NCBI GenBank assembly: GCA_024280835.1
Contig: JAJRPJ010000005.1
Coordinates: 1 to 64,000, forward strand
Origin: Candidatus Zixiibacteriota bacterium
GTDB lineage: Bacteria; Zixibacteria; MSB-5A5; GN15; JACZUZ01
DNA: 64,000 nucleotides
Direction of reading: 5' to 3'
Numbering within the stretch: position 1 is the first letter of the stretch; every line of letters starts with the position of its first letter. This document shows positions 45,486-56,237 of the stretch, piece by piece. Below the pieces are notes generated by a model. It was not told the origin of the DNA. It made no database searches and saw only the letters and a list, made by a program, of their open reading frames with translations. The position numbers were made by a program, and so were the translations under genes.

Positions 45486-47402
45486 TCAGCCTTGGTGACC
45501 AACAGGTACGCGCACTTTGCCGAGTTCATCACGCACCGCCTTAGCAAGAATTTTTTGGGTAAGCGGTTTGTAATAGAAATCACCAGCGCCCATTCTCTGA
45601 GCCATTTGGATTCTTTTGGTCTCGGCATATCCTGAAACAATAATCGCCTTTTGCCTAGGATAAGACTCCAACACCTTCTTGTAAGTTTCGGCGCCATCCA
45701 TGCCTGGAGGCATAATCATATCTAGAATAAGTAAATCATGCGGGCTTTCTTTGAGAATTGCAATCGCCTGCTCGCCGCTTACGGCAACGTTGACCCTATA
45801 GCCAATCTTCTCCAACATCCGAGAAGTTACTTTTCTCTGCATTTCGTCATCATCAATAACCATCACAGTTTCCGTAGCGGCGCCAGCTTTGCAAACATCA
45901 TCACCACTCAACACAACTTCAGGTGCGCTTGGGAAGTACAGGTAGAACGTTGTTCCACTACCAACACTACTTCTGATATCCAAGTGCCCGCCATGGTCCT
46001 TCATAACAGAATCGACAACGCTCAATCCCAAGCCAGATCCACGTTGTTTGTCGGTTTGTTTTGTCGTAAAGAACGGATCAAAAATCTTCTGGATAATATC
46101 TGGTGAGATGCCACAACCAGTATCACTAATAGTCAACTTGACATATTCACCGACAGGAATTCGGCCGAAATTGATTGCTGATATATCAACATAGTTATTC
46201 TCCGACTTGATGGATATTTGACCTTCGCCTTCAATCGCGTCACGAGCGTTAGTAAGTAGATTGGCCAGCACTCTATAGACCTGTGAGCTACCCCCCGATA
46301 TGCACATCAACTCATCTGCAAGAGTTGTCGAATAGGAAACGGCTCCACCGAACAGTTTCTGCTCCTTCACTACCGATAGCACAATGTCATTGAGATTAAA
46401 CAACACAGGCTTGTAATAGCCTCTGCGACCCAAAGTCAGTAATTGCTGGTTTATGTCGGCTATTCTCTTGGTCGACTCTTCAATATCATCAAGAAACTCC
46501 AGAGCTGGATGATCGGCGCTTAGTTCCTCACGAATGAAATCGGGATAGGTCATTAACGGCGCCAATAAATTATTGAAGTCATGAGCGATTTGCCCAGAAA
46601 TTTTTCCTGCAGTCTCAAGCCGCAAAGCTCTTGACTCAAGCGCCTGCAAGCGACGTGTCTCTGTAACGTCGATCAAGACGGCTTGGGTACACCCTAATGC
46701 TCCATGCTCATCCTTTTTTGCAACAGCCGACAATAGCACTTCTAATATATCACCGTTTTTCTTTACAAAATGCAACTCAAAATCAACCAGAAACCCATCT
46801 TCGAAAAGCTTTGAAAAACCATGCGCTAACGCATTCGCTCTCGATTCTTCAGTGAGAAACTCTGTACTCTTTCGGCCAACAACCTCTTCTCTGGAATAGC
46901 CTGTCGCAGCGAGCCACTTGTTGCTCACAGTAACCACTTCCCCTTTTGAATTCGAGGAATGCATCATCACTGGAGTATCTTCATAGAGGCTCAATACCTC
47001 TGCGCTCACTTTCTTTAAATTTTGTTCAACTTTTTTCCGCTTTTCGACATCCTTGGACAACTTTTCGCGAGCTTCTTTCAATTTTGCATTTGAATCAACT
47101 ATCGACACGAGAAGTGGAGCTATTCTAAGGATACCCACAAAGAGTAAGACAGAAATCAGAAGCGCTACAAATTCAGCGCTCAAAGAAGATGAAGACATTT
47201 CAGGGTCATTCAATAACTTGGACAAGGAAATAGTCCTACGTACCACCATCAAAGAAATGGCGCTAGAGATTGCCAAAAGAGGTAGACGAAGTGCGGTAAC
47301 TTTGACCATCCGCAGCGTAACAACCGCCGTTGCAATCTGAACTATAATTGAAAATATGAGAACTATAGCTACCAAAACCCACCCACTTTGTTTAACTGAC
47401 AA
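45486..47402 (-). CDS. Hybrid sensor histidine kinase with PAS and C-terminal receiver
   Basis: The 638-residue protein has three membrane helices (about 8-30, 37-57, 79-101), a coiled coil (about 105-140), a PAS domain (about 145-255), a HisKA region with AHDFNN, a HATPase domain (NARDAIEGEG, DTGCGIS, GSGLGLSVV) and a receiver with the phosphoacceptor Asp in ILDMIMPPGMDG. There is no output domain. It is a membrane kinase of a phosphorelay whose final partner is not adjacent; the lone receiver at 22 kb is a candidate. Confidence 0.94.
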   Translation of the reverse strand: MSVKQSGWVLVAIVLIFSIIVQIATAVVTLRMVKVTALRLPLLAISSAISLMVVRRTISLSKLLNDPEMSSSSLSAEFVALLISVLLFVGILRIAPLLVSIVDSNAKLKEAREKLSKDVEKRKKVEQNLKKVSAEVLSLYEDTPVMMHSSNSKGEVVTVSNKWLAATGYSREEVVGRKSTEFLTEESRANALAHGFSKLFEDGFLVDFELHFVKKNGDILEVLLSAVAKKDEHGALGCTQAVLIDVTETRRLQALESRALRLETAGKISGQIAHDFNNLLAPLMTYPDFIREELSADHPALEFLDDIEESTKRIADINQQLLTLGRRGYYKPVLFNLNDIVLSVVKEQKLFGGAVSYSTTLADELMCISGGSSQVYRVLANLLTNARDAIEGEGQISIKSENNYVDISAINFGRIPVGEYVKLTISDTGCGISPDIIQKIFDPFFTTKQTDKQRGSGLGLSVVDSVMKDHGGHLDIRSSVGSGTTFYLYFPSAPEVVLSGDDVCKAGAATETVMVIDDDEMQRKVTSRMLEKIGYRVNVAVSGEQAIAILKESPHDLLILDMIMPPGMDGAETYKKVLESYPRQKAIIVSGYAETKRIQMAQRMGAGDFYYKPLTQKILAKAVRDELGKVRVPVGHQG

Positions 47403-47625
47403 ATTTCATGTCGTTTCCGCCTGACACAACCTTCAGAGAAGCAAGGCATGAAAGAGTAGGAAACTCTTTCCCATATAGTATCGGCGTTCATACTCAAACA
47501 TGAACGAACTAATGGTACAAATGGTTCAGTTTGGTTAGGGTGTCGGGGCAAATTCAGGCAATTACGCTGCGGAAGAATCCAAATTCTCAGGGCTGGGACA
47601 AGGGATTGATTCACAATGAAACAAA

Positions 47626-47653
47626 AGCCCCAGTGACAAACATCACTGGGGCT
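47626..47653 (-). terminator. Terminator after purL
   Basis: AGCCCCAGTGA (47626-47636) and TCACTGGGGCT (47643-47653) form a perfect 11-bp stem with a 6-base loop. On the minus strand TTTTGTTT follows. Confidence 0.85.
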
Positions 47654-47684
47654 CTCTTAGAAGCAAACTCGTGTTTTAAAGGTA

Positions 47685-49979
47685 TTACACTACTCGCTCG
47701 GCAAGTTCGGGTAGGCTATCGTAGAAGTTTTTGCTCAACTCTGAAAGTGGCAAATCAATCATATCACTGATCTTCATCTGTGTCCCACCCACAATACCAA
47801 TACGGTGGAAATCTTGTTTTGCATCCGTGAGCAAACGATTGAAATCGCCATGATTTTCTGGTGATACCGAAACAATCACACGCGACTGACTCTCGCCAAA
47901 CAAGAGCGCATCAGCCCTGAGACCATCAAGAATTTCAACAGTCACGTCAGCGCCAAGTGGTTTTTCTCTATCGCCAATACAGCACTCAGCCAAAGCCACT
48001 GCAAATCCACCATCACTAATATCATGCGCCGAGCATACCAGACGCTTCTCGATGGCGCTGAGCAAGACCTTCTGTAAACGAACCTCTTCGTCCATATTCA
48101 AACGCGGCGGGACCCCTTCAGTGCGCTCATGTATCACATGCAAGAACTCTGTGCCACCAAGTTCGTTCTTGGCCGAACCAAGCAAATAAATATAATCACC
48201 TTCATTTTTGAACCAACTGGTAGTGACACAGGCAACGTCATCAAGCAACCCCACCATGCCAATCACTGGTGTCGGGAATACTTTGCGCGCAGGGTCTTCA
48301 TTGTAAAACGATACATTACCACCCGTAACAGGCGTCTCCAAAGCCAGACAAGCGTCACTCATACCTTCAATCGCCGCCTTAAATGTATAGTAAACCTCTG
48401 GTTTATACGGATTACCAAAGTTCAAACAATTAGTGACTGCGAGCGGCTTGGCCCCTGAGCAAACCAGATTACGAGCCGATTCGGCAACTGCGATTCGGGT
48501 TCCTTCAAATGGATCAAGATAACAATAGCGAGCATTGCAATCAGTTGACATCGCAAGCGCCTTACGTGATTTCTTCAATCGAATAACAGCCGCATCTGAG
48601 CCTGGCCCGACAACTGTATTGCTACGCACCGAGCTATCATACTGATGAAACACCCAGCCTTTGTCCGCCAAATTCGGCGAGGCCAGCATAGTCAGTAATG
48701 TTGCATTCCAATCTAAATCTTGAGATAAATCATTGATATCGAAAGCATGCGCCTCATCAAGATACGCAGGGCGCTTGGTTTCACGAATATAGACTGGCGT
48801 CTCACCGCCCAGAGCCAATGTGACTGAAGGAATATCCGAAACAACTTGTCCTTTGCTTCTCACTACAAAACGCCCAGTGTCGGTAACTTCTCCAATAATC
48901 GTCGAGTCCAATTCCCACTTGTCAAAAATCTCTCGCACACGTTTCTCATTGCCAGCTTTGACACATAGCAACATCCGCTCTTGCGATTCCGAAAGAAGAA
49001 TTTCATAGGGTGACATCCCAGGCTCACGAGTCGGAACTTTGTCGATGTCAATTTCAACTCCAACTTCGCCTTTAGCAGACATCTCAGCGCAAGAACAAGT
49101 TATCCCAGCCGCGCCCATATCCTGCATACCAACTGCCAGCTTTTCTTTGATAATCTCAAGTGATGCCTCAAGCAGTAGCTTTTCTGTAAACGGGTCACCA
49201 ACCTGCACTGAGCTACGCTGGGACTCAGATTCCTTACTAAGTTCAACCGAGGCGAATGTTGCGCCATGAATACCATCCCGACCAGTTTTGGAACCAACAA
49301 TCATGATCGGATTACCAATACCCTCCATAGTCGCCGAAATCATGCCGTCAACTTTGACTACACCAACTGACATTGCATTAACCAAAGGATTGCCAGTGTA
49401 ACATTCGTCAAAGAAAACCTCGCCGCCGACTGTCGGAACGCCAAAACAATTGCCATAATCACCAATACCACGCACAACTCCATCAAGGAGAAACCGTACA
49501 CGAGGATTTTCAAGCGAGCCGAAACGAAGTGAGTTCAGCGCTGCCAAAGGCCTTGCGCCCATGGTAAAAATATCACGATGAATTCCGCCGACACCAGTCG
49601 CCGCGCCTTGATATGGCTCAAGTGCGCTAGGGTGATTGTGGGATTCGATTTTGAAGACAACCGCCAGACCATCACCGATATCAATCGCCCCAGCGTTTTC
49701 TTCGCCCGCTTTGGCCAACACTGTCTCACCGTCGCGCGGTAAGGTCTTCAGTAAAGCAATCGAGTTCTTGTACGAACAATGCTCCGACCACATCACTGAA
49801 TACACACCTAGTTCCGTAAAAGTCGGAGTCCGTCCAAGGAACTCTTTGATCTGAGCAAATTCATCTGGCAAAAGAGCCAGCTCTTTGGCAAGAGCCTCAG
49901 TAACTTCTGGATCGCCTTCAATCGGCTTGACTGCATTTGTAGAATTATTGTTGTTTGTCAAAGTATCACTGGAGGGCAT
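47685..49979 (-). CDS. purL: Phosphoribosylformylglycinamidine synthase subunit PurL
   Basis: The 764-residue protein is a small-type PurL with two AIRS-like halves; SEHCSYKNS near the start is the family's key motif, and [20 protein letters not shown] follows. It makes FGAM from FGAR with ammonia from PurQ and needs PurS; neither is in this window. It ends at a terminator and is divergent from tilS. Confidence 0.96.
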   Translation of the reverse strand: MPSSDTLTNNNNSTNAVKPIEGDPEVTEALAKELALLPDEFAQIKEFLGRTPTFTELGVYSVMWSEHCSYKNSIALLKTLPRDGETVLAKAGEENAGAIDIGDGLAVVFKIESHNHPSALEPYQGAATGVGGIHRDIFTMGARPLAALNSLRFGSLENPRVRFLLDGVVRGIGDYGNCFGVPTVGGEVFFDECYTGNPLVNAMSVGVVKVDGMISATMEGIGNPIMIVGSKTGRDGIHGATFASVELSKESESQRSSVQVGDPFTEKLLLEASLEIIKEKLAVGMQDMGAAGITCSCAEMSAKGEVGVEIDIDKVPTREPGMSPYEILLSESQERMLLCVKAGNEKRVREIFDKWELDSTIIGEVTDTGRFVVRSKGQVVSDIPSVTLALGGETPVYIRETKRPAYLDEAHAFDINDLSQDLDWNATLLTMLASPNLADKGWVFHQYDSSVRSNTVVGPGSDAAVIRLKKSRKALAMSTDCNARYCYLDPFEGTRIAVAESARNLVCSGAKPLAVTNCLNFGNPYKPEVYYTFKAAIEGMSDACLALETPVTGGNVSFYNEDPARKVFPTPVIGMVGLLDDVACVTTSWFKNEGDYIYLLGSAKNELGGTEFLHVIHERTEGVPPRLNMDEEVRLQKVLLSAIEKRLVCSAHDISDGGFAVALAECCIGDREKPLGADVTVEILDGLRADALLFGESQSRVIVSVSPENHGDFNRLLTDAKQDFHRIGIVGGTQMKISDMIDLPLSELSKNFYDSLPELAERVV

Positions 49980-50295
49980 CTTTGCGCTTCCGTTCTTCAG
50001 AGTACAATCATTAGTAAAAAAATCCTTCGGAGTTCAGTCAGGACATAACCAAAATCTGGTCAAACCCCGATCCCCGCAAGCAACCAATAGGCGCCGCTTA
50101 CGACAAAGGCAAATATATCGGCGTTCAGCGTGGCAGTCAATTCCAGCATGGCAAATTTTCGAGACACGCCGCTATCTTTCATACAATCTGGAACTTCCAT
50201 TCAATTCATCACTCTCGAAAAGAAACACAACAAAAAGCGCTCTATTCGACGTTCAAGGCATGCGCCACAACCAACAACGACTTATATTGCGCTCT
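49980..50295. other. Divergent intergenic region purL/tilS
   Basis: About 316 bases. The tilS frame remains open back into purL (49885), but this stretch has no conserved TilS sequence. A second frame is open here but contains no start codon. No RNA gene or repeat was recognised. Confidence 0.4.
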
Positions 50296-51774
50296 ATGGC
50301 CAGTCCAAAACGAAAGAAAACGCCAAAAAATCTGGCCCTAAGTCCCGAATTACTCGAGCCTGATTTCGAGGAAGGCGAAAGCGTCCTGATTGGTCTCTCA
50401 GGCGGAGCCGATTCTGTGGCCCTAACAGATTTGCTACTTCGTCTCTCTGAGACAATGGGTCTGTGTTTAACCGCTTGTCACATCAACCATCAATTGCGCG
50501 ATACAGAGAGCGATGAAGATTGCTTGTTTTGCGAAGACTTGTGTGATAGGCTGGAGATTCCATTTATTCAGGCAGATATTAATGTAGCCGCCATCGCAAA
50601 AAAACGTAAAATGGGCCTTGAAGAGGCTGGCAGAGTCATTCGCTATAATGTTTTCTCGCAAATCGCCGCCGAAGACGAAATCGATAGAATCGCCCTCGGC
50701 CATCACGCAGACGACCAAGTTGAGACTATCCTTTTCCGACTGTTTCGCGGAACTGGCCCAGCTGGTCTAGCTGGCGTACCGCGTCAACGCGGGAAAATAA
50801 TCCGCCCACTGTTGTCGTTTTCCAAAGAGGAGATTCTGAAATATCTCAAGAAACGGCATCTGAAATTCCGCGAAGACAGCTCAAATCTCGATACACGTTT
50901 TTCTCGAAATGCTATTCGCGAAGACATCCTGCCCGAAATTGAAAAACATTTTCCAACTGCCCGTCAGGCAATCTTGCGCCTGCGCAACATCCAAACCGAA
51001 GAAAGCGAATATCTAGGATTCGAAACCAGACGATTATACGAGTCACTGGTCTCAATCACACCAGGCGGAAGCTGTATCATCGACCTGGCGCGTTTCAATC
51101 AGCAATCTCGCTGGGCCAAACGCCGGATTTTGCGCTGGACACTCGACGAAATGACTGGCGTTCCCAGTGGCGTCAGTTTGGAAACAATTGATCGTGTACT
51201 AGAAATTGCTGTAGCCGAAACTGGCGGAGCCAGTTTGCAACAGGGATTTCGCGCCAAAGTCGAGCGCGGGGATATGTTCATCTTCACTAACATTGACGTC
51301 AAAATCAAACGCCGGACTTTTGAAATCGACTCATCTCTCGAACTGCCCGAAGTCAATAGCTTCTTGCATTCGAGGGTTATTCCAATCAAAGATGCAATCT
51401 TGACCCGACAAAACCGAGGGTTAACCGTCCACCTTAACCGACAAGCGCTTAAGGGAAAACTGCATGTCCGCTCAGCGCGCAATGGAGACCGTTTCAACCC
51501 GCTCGGCATGAGCGGCACGAAAACTGTTGGCGATTTTCTTACGGACCTCAAAATTCCAACTCCCTTACGTTCGGAGATACCAGTCCTCTGCGATACCAAT
51601 GGCATCATTTGGGTAATTGGCTATCAAATAGATAATAGAGTCAGGATCGATCGAGCCAGAATCAAACCTCAGACCGAAGAAATAGCTGAGACTTCAAAAG
51701 ATGAAGCTCTGGAGATTGAAATAGTACGACACATTGAAAGCGAAGAGTCTGATGACCTCGAAAATGGCAGATAA
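50296..51774 (+). CDS. tilS: tRNA(Ile)-lysidine synthase
   Basis: The 492-residue protein has the N-type ATP pyrophosphatase loop SGGADS (35-40), the conserved LGHHADDQVET, a TilS substrate-binding linker, and the C-terminal lysine-binding TilS_C domain. It modifies C34 of the minor tRNA-Ile so that it reads AUA. The start is uncertain: ATG 50296 has no strong ribosome binding site, and ATG 50260 is possible. Its end overlaps hpt. Confidence 0.94.
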   Translation: MASPKRKKTPKNLALSPELLEPDFEEGESVLIGLSGGADSVALTDLLLRLSETMGLCLTACHINHQLRDTESDEDCLFCEDLCDRLEIPFIQADINVAAIAKKRKMGLEEAGRVIRYNVFSQIAAEDEIDRIALGHHADDQVETILFRLFRGTGPAGLAGVPRQRGKIIRPLLSFSKEEILKYLKKRHLKFREDSSNLDTRFSRNAIREDILPEIEKHFPTARQAILRLRNIQTEESEYLGFETRRLYESLVSITPGGSCIIDLARFNQQSRWAKRRILRWTLDEMTGVPSGVSLETIDRVLEIAVAETGGASLQQGFRAKVERGDMFIFTNIDVKIKRRTFEIDSSLELPEVNSFLHSRVIPIKDAILTRQNRGLTVHLNRQALKGKLHVRSARNGDRFNPLGMSGTKTVGDFLTDLKIPTPLRSEIPVLCDTNGIIWVIGYQIDNRVRIDRARIKPQTEEIAETSKDEALEIEIVRHIESEESDDLENGR

Positions 51775-52315
51775 ATCATCCTTAGAGATGCGCAAAATCG
51801 ACCTCTTATATCGCCGTGATGAAATTGAAGAGCGAGTCCTTGAACTAGGAGAGCAGATTTCAAGAGATTACGCAGATACAACTCCCATACTAATTGGCGC
51901 CTTGAAAGGCTGCTTTGTCTTTATGGCTGATTTGGCGCGCGCAATCACTATCCCACTTGAAATCGAGTTTATCTCCGCAGCCAGCTATCGTAGTGGAACC
52001 CAGCAAGACGATACCATCGCAGTCGGCCCATCCCCAATGGTCTCTCTCAAAGGCCGAGATGTCATTTTTGTCGAAGGAGTAGTGGACTCTGGGAAAACCG
52101 CCGAGGCCATAATCCAACGTCTGAAAATAAACGAGCCCAACTCAATTGAAGTAGCCACTTTGCTCCACAAAACCGAGTCTTCGTCGCTCTCATTCCCACT
52201 AAAATATGTCGGCTTTGAAGTTGCCAATTTGTTTGTCGTCGGTTATGGACTGGACTATTCTCAACTCTATCGGAATCTGAATTTCATCGGGCATGTCAGC
52301 GAATTTGATAAGTAG
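51752..52315 (+). CDS. hpt: Hypoxanthine phosphoribosyltransferase
   Basis: The protein of about 187 residues has the PRTase fold with IGALKGCFVF and the PRPP loop VEGVVDSGKT. In most family members this loop reads ExDxxDTGxT; here Gly replaces the second acidic residue and Ser replaces Thr. It salvages hypoxanthine or guanine. Starts at 51752, 51764 and 51788 are possible; the first overlaps tilS by 23 bases. The order tilS-hpt-ftsH is widely conserved. Confidence 0.9.
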   Translation: MTSKMADKSSLEMRKIDLLYRRDEIEERVLELGEQISRDYADTTPILIGALKGCFVFMADLARAITIPLEIEFISAASYRSGTQQDDTIAVGPSPMVSLKGRDVIFVEGVVDSGKTAEAIIQRLKINEPNSIEVATLLHKTESSSLSFPLKYVGFEVANLFVVGYGLDYSQLYRNLNFIGHVSEFDK

Positions 52316-52537
52316 AAGCTGCTGTCCAAGAAGCGGTTTAAACAAGTAGTGATTAGTCTGACTTTCATCTGTGGACTTTTTGCCATTTTTGCCGTATAAG
52401 TAACAAGCCGCAACGGATTTTCAGTGAATCTTCGTAGTGCGGTTTTCTTATTATTGTGCCGATTTTGAAATCAGAAAGGAACCTACCGGGAATGTTGCCG
52501 TTTGAAGAACAAGACGCGAACATTTCAAGGGTTATAA

Positions 52538-54577
52538 ATGGCTGAAAAAGAACAAGATAAAGAGAAAAAGCAGGAACCAAACCTGACACCTCCCCCATCA
52601 GAAAGCGGCAAAGGACCGCGCCTCCCAAATTGGGCTGGCAAAAAAGACAGTGGCCAGCCAAAAGGCTCTGGTGACTCTGGAGGAGAAGGTGGCGGATTAC
52701 CTGGTTTTCGGGGTCAAGGCAAATCTATCCTCTTTTGGGGATTGATTGCCGTTTTGATTGGACTAATCTACACCTACACAGGCGGTATACAGCCCGAAAA
52801 GGCCGAGATTACCTATACAGAATTCACCAGACAGATTGAGTCCAAGAATATCGAAGAAGTCACATTCGAAGGTCGTCAAATCAGCGGTACCTTGAAAGCC
52901 GCAAAGTCTTTCCCGACTGGCAATGGCACAGCGCAGTTCACTAAGTTCAAAACAACTCTGCCGTTTGACGACAATAGCTACCAGATTATTGATAAACTCC
53001 AAAACAGCGGAGTAAAGGTCAAAGTCAAAGAGCCAAGCTCTGGCTATATCGGACTGCTTGTCGGCTTCCTGCCATGGATACTGCTGATTTTCATTTGGTT
53101 ATTCTTCATTCGCCAAATGCAAGGTGGCGGCGGCCCCAAAGGTCTTTTCTCCTTTGGTAAAAGCAAAGCCAAACTGGTAACCGATGACCGTCCGAAAGTA
53201 ACCTTCAAAGACGTTGCTGGAGTAGAAGAGGCCAAAGAGGAATTATCAGAGATTATTGAATTCCTCAAAAACCCCGAAAAATTCCAGAAACTGGGCGGAA
53301 AAATCCCCAAAGGTGTTTTGCTCTTAGGCTCACCTGGTACTGGTAAGACCCTGATGGCTCGGGCAGTAGCTGGTGAAGCTGGCGTGCCTTTCTTCTCTAT
53401 GTCAGGCTCTGATTTCGTGGAGATGTTTGTCGGTGTTGGCGCCAGTCGTGTGCGTGATCTCTTTGAACAAGGCAAGAAAAACGCTCCTTGTATCGTTTTC
53501 ATCGACGAAATCGACGCAGTCGGTCGTCACCGTGGCGCAGGTCTCGGTGGTGGACATGATGAACGCGAGCAGACTCTTAATCAATTGCTTGTCGAGATGG
53601 ACGGCTTTGAACAAAACTCAGGCGTGATTCTATTGGCTTCTACCAACCGCCCAGACGTGCTCGACCCTGCCTTACTGCGTCCAGGTAGATTTGATAGGCA
53701 GATAACTGTAGCGCTGCCAGATGTGAAAGGCCGCGAAGCCATCCTCGAAGTGCACGCCAAGAAAATCAAACTTGGTGATGATGTAAATTTGGCGATACTA
53801 GCCAAAGCCACCCCTGGTTTCTCAGGCGCTGACTTGGCTAATATGATAAACGAAGGTGCCTTACTCGCCTCTCGCAAAGACCTCGATTCAGTCAATATGG
53901 AATCGATGGAAGCCGCCAAGGACAAAGTCTTGATGGGCGCCGAAAGACGCACATTGGTTGTCACCGACAAGGAAAAAGAAATGGTTGCCTATCATGAGGC
54001 TGGCCACGCCCTAGTAGCCAAGTTTCTTCCAGAGGCCGATGCGGTTTACAAAGTCACTATCATTCCGCGTGGTCGCGCTCTCGGACTCACCAGCTATTTG
54101 CCTGATGAAGAGATGTACAACCATTCCAAGACTGGACTCGAAGCGCGACTGGCCTATGCCATGGGTGGACGCGTAGCAGAAAAACTGGTTTTCAACCAGT
54201 ACACAACTGGAGCCGGCAATGACTTGGAACGCTCAAGTGGACTAGCAAGACGGATGGTTTGCAGTTGGGGTATGTCCGACGAACTCGGACCTGTTACCTT
54301 CGGCAAAAAAGAGGAGCAGATATTCCTCGGACGTGAATTTGCCCAGCATCAAGATTTTTCAGAAGAAACTGCCAAATTGATAGATAGTGAGGTCAGAAAG
54401 ATTCTCGAGACTGCGGAAGAAACCGCAACCAGAATCCTATCCGCGCACCGCGCTGAACTGGACAAGGTTACCAAGTTGCTTCTCGAAAAAGAAACTATCG
54501 ACGGCAAAGAGATAGACGAGATAATCGCCGAAATCCAAGGCCCAAAAGAGCCAGCCTCAAAGTCAGCGACAGTCTAG
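52538..54577 (+). CDS. ftsH: ATP-dependent zinc metalloprotease FtsH
   Basis: The 679-residue protein has a Pro/Gly-rich cytoplasmic tail, a helix at about 63-82, a periplasmic domain, a second helix at about 169-188, the AAA+ module with Walker A GSPGTGKT (264-271) and FIDEIDAVG (Walker B), and the zinc site HEAGH (486-490). It degrades membrane and short-lived cytoplasmic proteins. The N-terminal tail of 60 residues before the first helix is longer than in E. coli. A 222-base gap before it may hold its own promoter. Confidence 0.97.
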   Translation: MAEKEQDKEKKQEPNLTPPPSESGKGPRLPNWAGKKDSGQPKGSGDSGGEGGGLPGFRGQGKSILFWGLIAVLIGLIYTYTGGIQPEKAEITYTEFTRQIESKNIEEVTFEGRQISGTLKAAKSFPTGNGTAQFTKFKTTLPFDDNSYQIIDKLQNSGVKVKVKEPSSGYIGLLVGFLPWILLIFIWLFFIRQMQGGGGPKGLFSFGKSKAKLVTDDRPKVTFKDVAGVEEAKEELSEIIEFLKNPEKFQKLGGKIPKGVLLLGSPGTGKTLMARAVAGEAGVPFFSMSGSDFVEMFVGVGASRVRDLFEQGKKNAPCIVFIDEIDAVGRHRGAGLGGGHDEREQTLNQLLVEMDGFEQNSGVILLASTNRPDVLDPALLRPGRFDRQITVALPDVKGREAILEVHAKKIKLGDDVNLAILAKATPGFSGADLANMINEGALLASRKDLDSVNMESMEAAKDKVLMGAERRTLVVTDKEKEMVAYHEAGHALVAKFLPEADAVYKVTIIPRGRALGLTSYLPDEEMYNHSKTGLEARLAYAMGGRVAEKLVFNQYTTGAGNDLERSSGLARRMVCSWGMSDELGPVTFGKKEEQIFLGREFAQHQDFSEETAKLIDSEVRKILETAEETATRILSAHRAELDKVTKLLLEKETIDGKEIDEIIAEIQGPKEPASKSATV

Positions 54578-54628
54578 TCAACATGTCTTAACGTCAATCA
54601 AATTTCTTTACATAATATGTTTTTCTAG

Positions 54629-54666
54629 CGGCGGTTGAGTTTTTACTCAATCGCCGTTATCTTTTT
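54629..54666 (+). terminator. Terminator after ftsH
   Basis: CGGCGGTTGAGT (54629-54640) pairs with ACTCAATCGCCG (54645-54656), one G-U, followed by TTATCTTTTT. Confidence 0.85.
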
Positions 54667-54724
54667 GTATCATTGGGTATCCGTAGGCGAAGAAACAATC
54701 ACCGCCAGACTGTGAGAAGATGAG

Positions 54725-55303
54725 ATGAACAACAAGAAAACAATGGATGCTGAAAAGATTCAGCGCGGAGTGCGGCTAATCCTAGAGGGCATTGGTGAAG
54801 ACCCAACGCGTGAAGGTCTGGCCCGCACGCCAGAGCGAGTGGCCGAATTCTACGCCGATGCGCTTGGCGGGCTGCATGAAGACCCCGAAGAGATTCAATT
54901 CGGACTCTATAATGTAGATAACAACGAAGAGATGATTGTTGTCCGTGATATTTCTTTCCATTCGCTATGCGAACATCACCTCTTACCCTTCTTCGGAAAA
55001 GCGCATATCTGTTATATTCCACGCCAAAATCACACCACTGGTTTTTCAACTTTGGCGCGTTTGGTCGACACATTGTCACGGCGCACCCAAATCCAAGAAC
55101 GTCTGACATCCCAAATCGCCGATATTCTCGAAGCCAAACTCAAACCCATTGGCGTATTAGTTGTTCTCGAAGCCGAACATTTGTGCATGACCATGCGCGG
55201 GGTCAAAAAACCAGGCTCAGGAACTATCACTAGCGCAATTCGAGGCGGGATGCGACGAGATGCAACTCGCGCCGAAGCCTTCGCTTTGATTCGTGGTCAT
55301 TAG
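54725..55303 (+). CDS. folE: GTP cyclohydrolase I
   Basis: The 192-residue protein has the zinc and catalytic residues in SLCEHHLLPFFGK and the second Cys in EAEHLCMTMRGV. It converts GTP to dihydroneopterin triphosphate, the first step of folate and pterin synthesis. It opens a cluster of overlapping genes folE-folP-cdaA. The start at 54725 is supported by GAGAAG upstream. Confidence 0.97.
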   Translation: MNNKKTMDAEKIQRGVRLILEGIGEDPTREGLARTPERVAEFYADALGGLHEDPEEIQFGLYNVDNNEEMIVVRDISFHSLCEHHLLPFFGKAHICYIPRQNHTTGFSTLARLVDTLSRRTQIQERLTSQIADILEAKLKPIGVLVVLEAEHLCMTMRGVKKPGSGTITSAIRGGMRRDATRAEAFALIRGH

Positions 55304-55319
55304 GATAATCTGTAGCGCC

Positions 55320-56237
55320 ATGCAAGAAAACACTATCTCTCAATCAGAAGTCTCTCAAATAGTCGAACCCGCCACAGACGCCTATGTCTCTCGTGACGAG
55401 TTAGACTATAGTCGCCCACTGGTAATGGGTATATTGAATGTCACACCAGATTCTTTCTCCGATGGCGGAAAGTTTTCCCCACCTGAATCAGCGCTTGCAC
55501 AAGCCCTAAAGATGATAGCTGATGGCGCAGACATAATAGACATCGGTGGTGAGTCGACTCGTCCTGGCGCCGAAGCAGTCTCAACAGATGAGGAGTTGAC
55601 TAGAGTCATCCCAGTCATCAAACTAATCAGAGCCGAATCAAAGATTACAATTTCTATAGACACCACCAAAGCCATTGTCGCAGAGCAAGCGCTGGCTTGT
55701 GGAGCTGATATAGTCAATGATATCTCAGCTGGTTTATTCGATGAGAAAATGATTCCACTGGTGGCGAAGAGTCAGGCGGGCTATATTGTAATGCACATGC
55801 TCAAGACACCACAAACTATGCAGAAGAAACCTCAATACACAGATGTCGTAGAAGAAGTTAGTCAATTCCTCTACGAACGCCGCGAGCTCTGCCTCGCCGA
55901 AGGCATCAAACGTGAGCTACTTATGCTCGACCCCGGCATCGGTTTCGGAAAAACCACCGAACACAACATAGAACTGCTAACCAACCTCGCAGCGCTCACT
56001 GAACTTGGCTCACCTGTATTGGTCGGCGCTTCGCGTAAAGCTTTTATTGGGACACTATCTACCAAAGCCCCGAGAGCGGAAAACCGCCTAGGTGGCTCAT
56101 TGGCCGCAGCGCTCTTTGCAGTTGAGCATGGCGCAAGTGTTGTGCGCGTTCATGATGTCTTCGAAACAGCGCAGGCTTTGGAAATCATGGTCGGACTGCA
56201 TACTGCGACACCATTTGGGAAGGAAGCAACTTACTAA
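55320..56237 (+). CDS. folP: Dihydropteroate synthase
   Basis: The 305-residue protein has the signatures GILNVTPDSFSDGG and DIGGESTRPGA, and the TIM-barrel end KTTEHNIELL, GASRK, RVHDV. It joins p-aminobenzoate to the pterin, forming dihydropteroate. The ATG at 55320 follows folE by 16 bases; a GTG inside folE is an alternative. Its TAA overlaps the cdaA ATG by one base. Confidence 0.95.
   Translation: MQENTISQSEVSQIVEPATDAYVSRDELDYSRPLVMGILNVTPDSFSDGGKFSPPESALAQALKMIADGADIIDIGGESTRPGAEAVSTDEELTRVIPVIKLIRAESKITISIDTTKAIVAEQALACGADIVNDISAGLFDEKMIPLVAKSQAGYIVMHMLKTPQTMQKKPQYTDVVEEVSQFLYERRELCLAEGIKRELLMLDPGIGFGKTTEHNIELLTNLAALTELGSPVLVGASRKAFIGTLSTKAPRAENRLGGSLAAALFAVEHGASVVRVHDVFETAQALEIMVGLHTATPFGKEATY

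Noticed and set aside
49885-50295. N-terminal extension of TilS
   Set aside because: It overlaps purL on the opposite strand and has no TilS-like sequence.
50025-50340. Second open frame between purL and tilS
   Set aside because: Open for about 100 codons but contains no ATG, GTG or TTG start.
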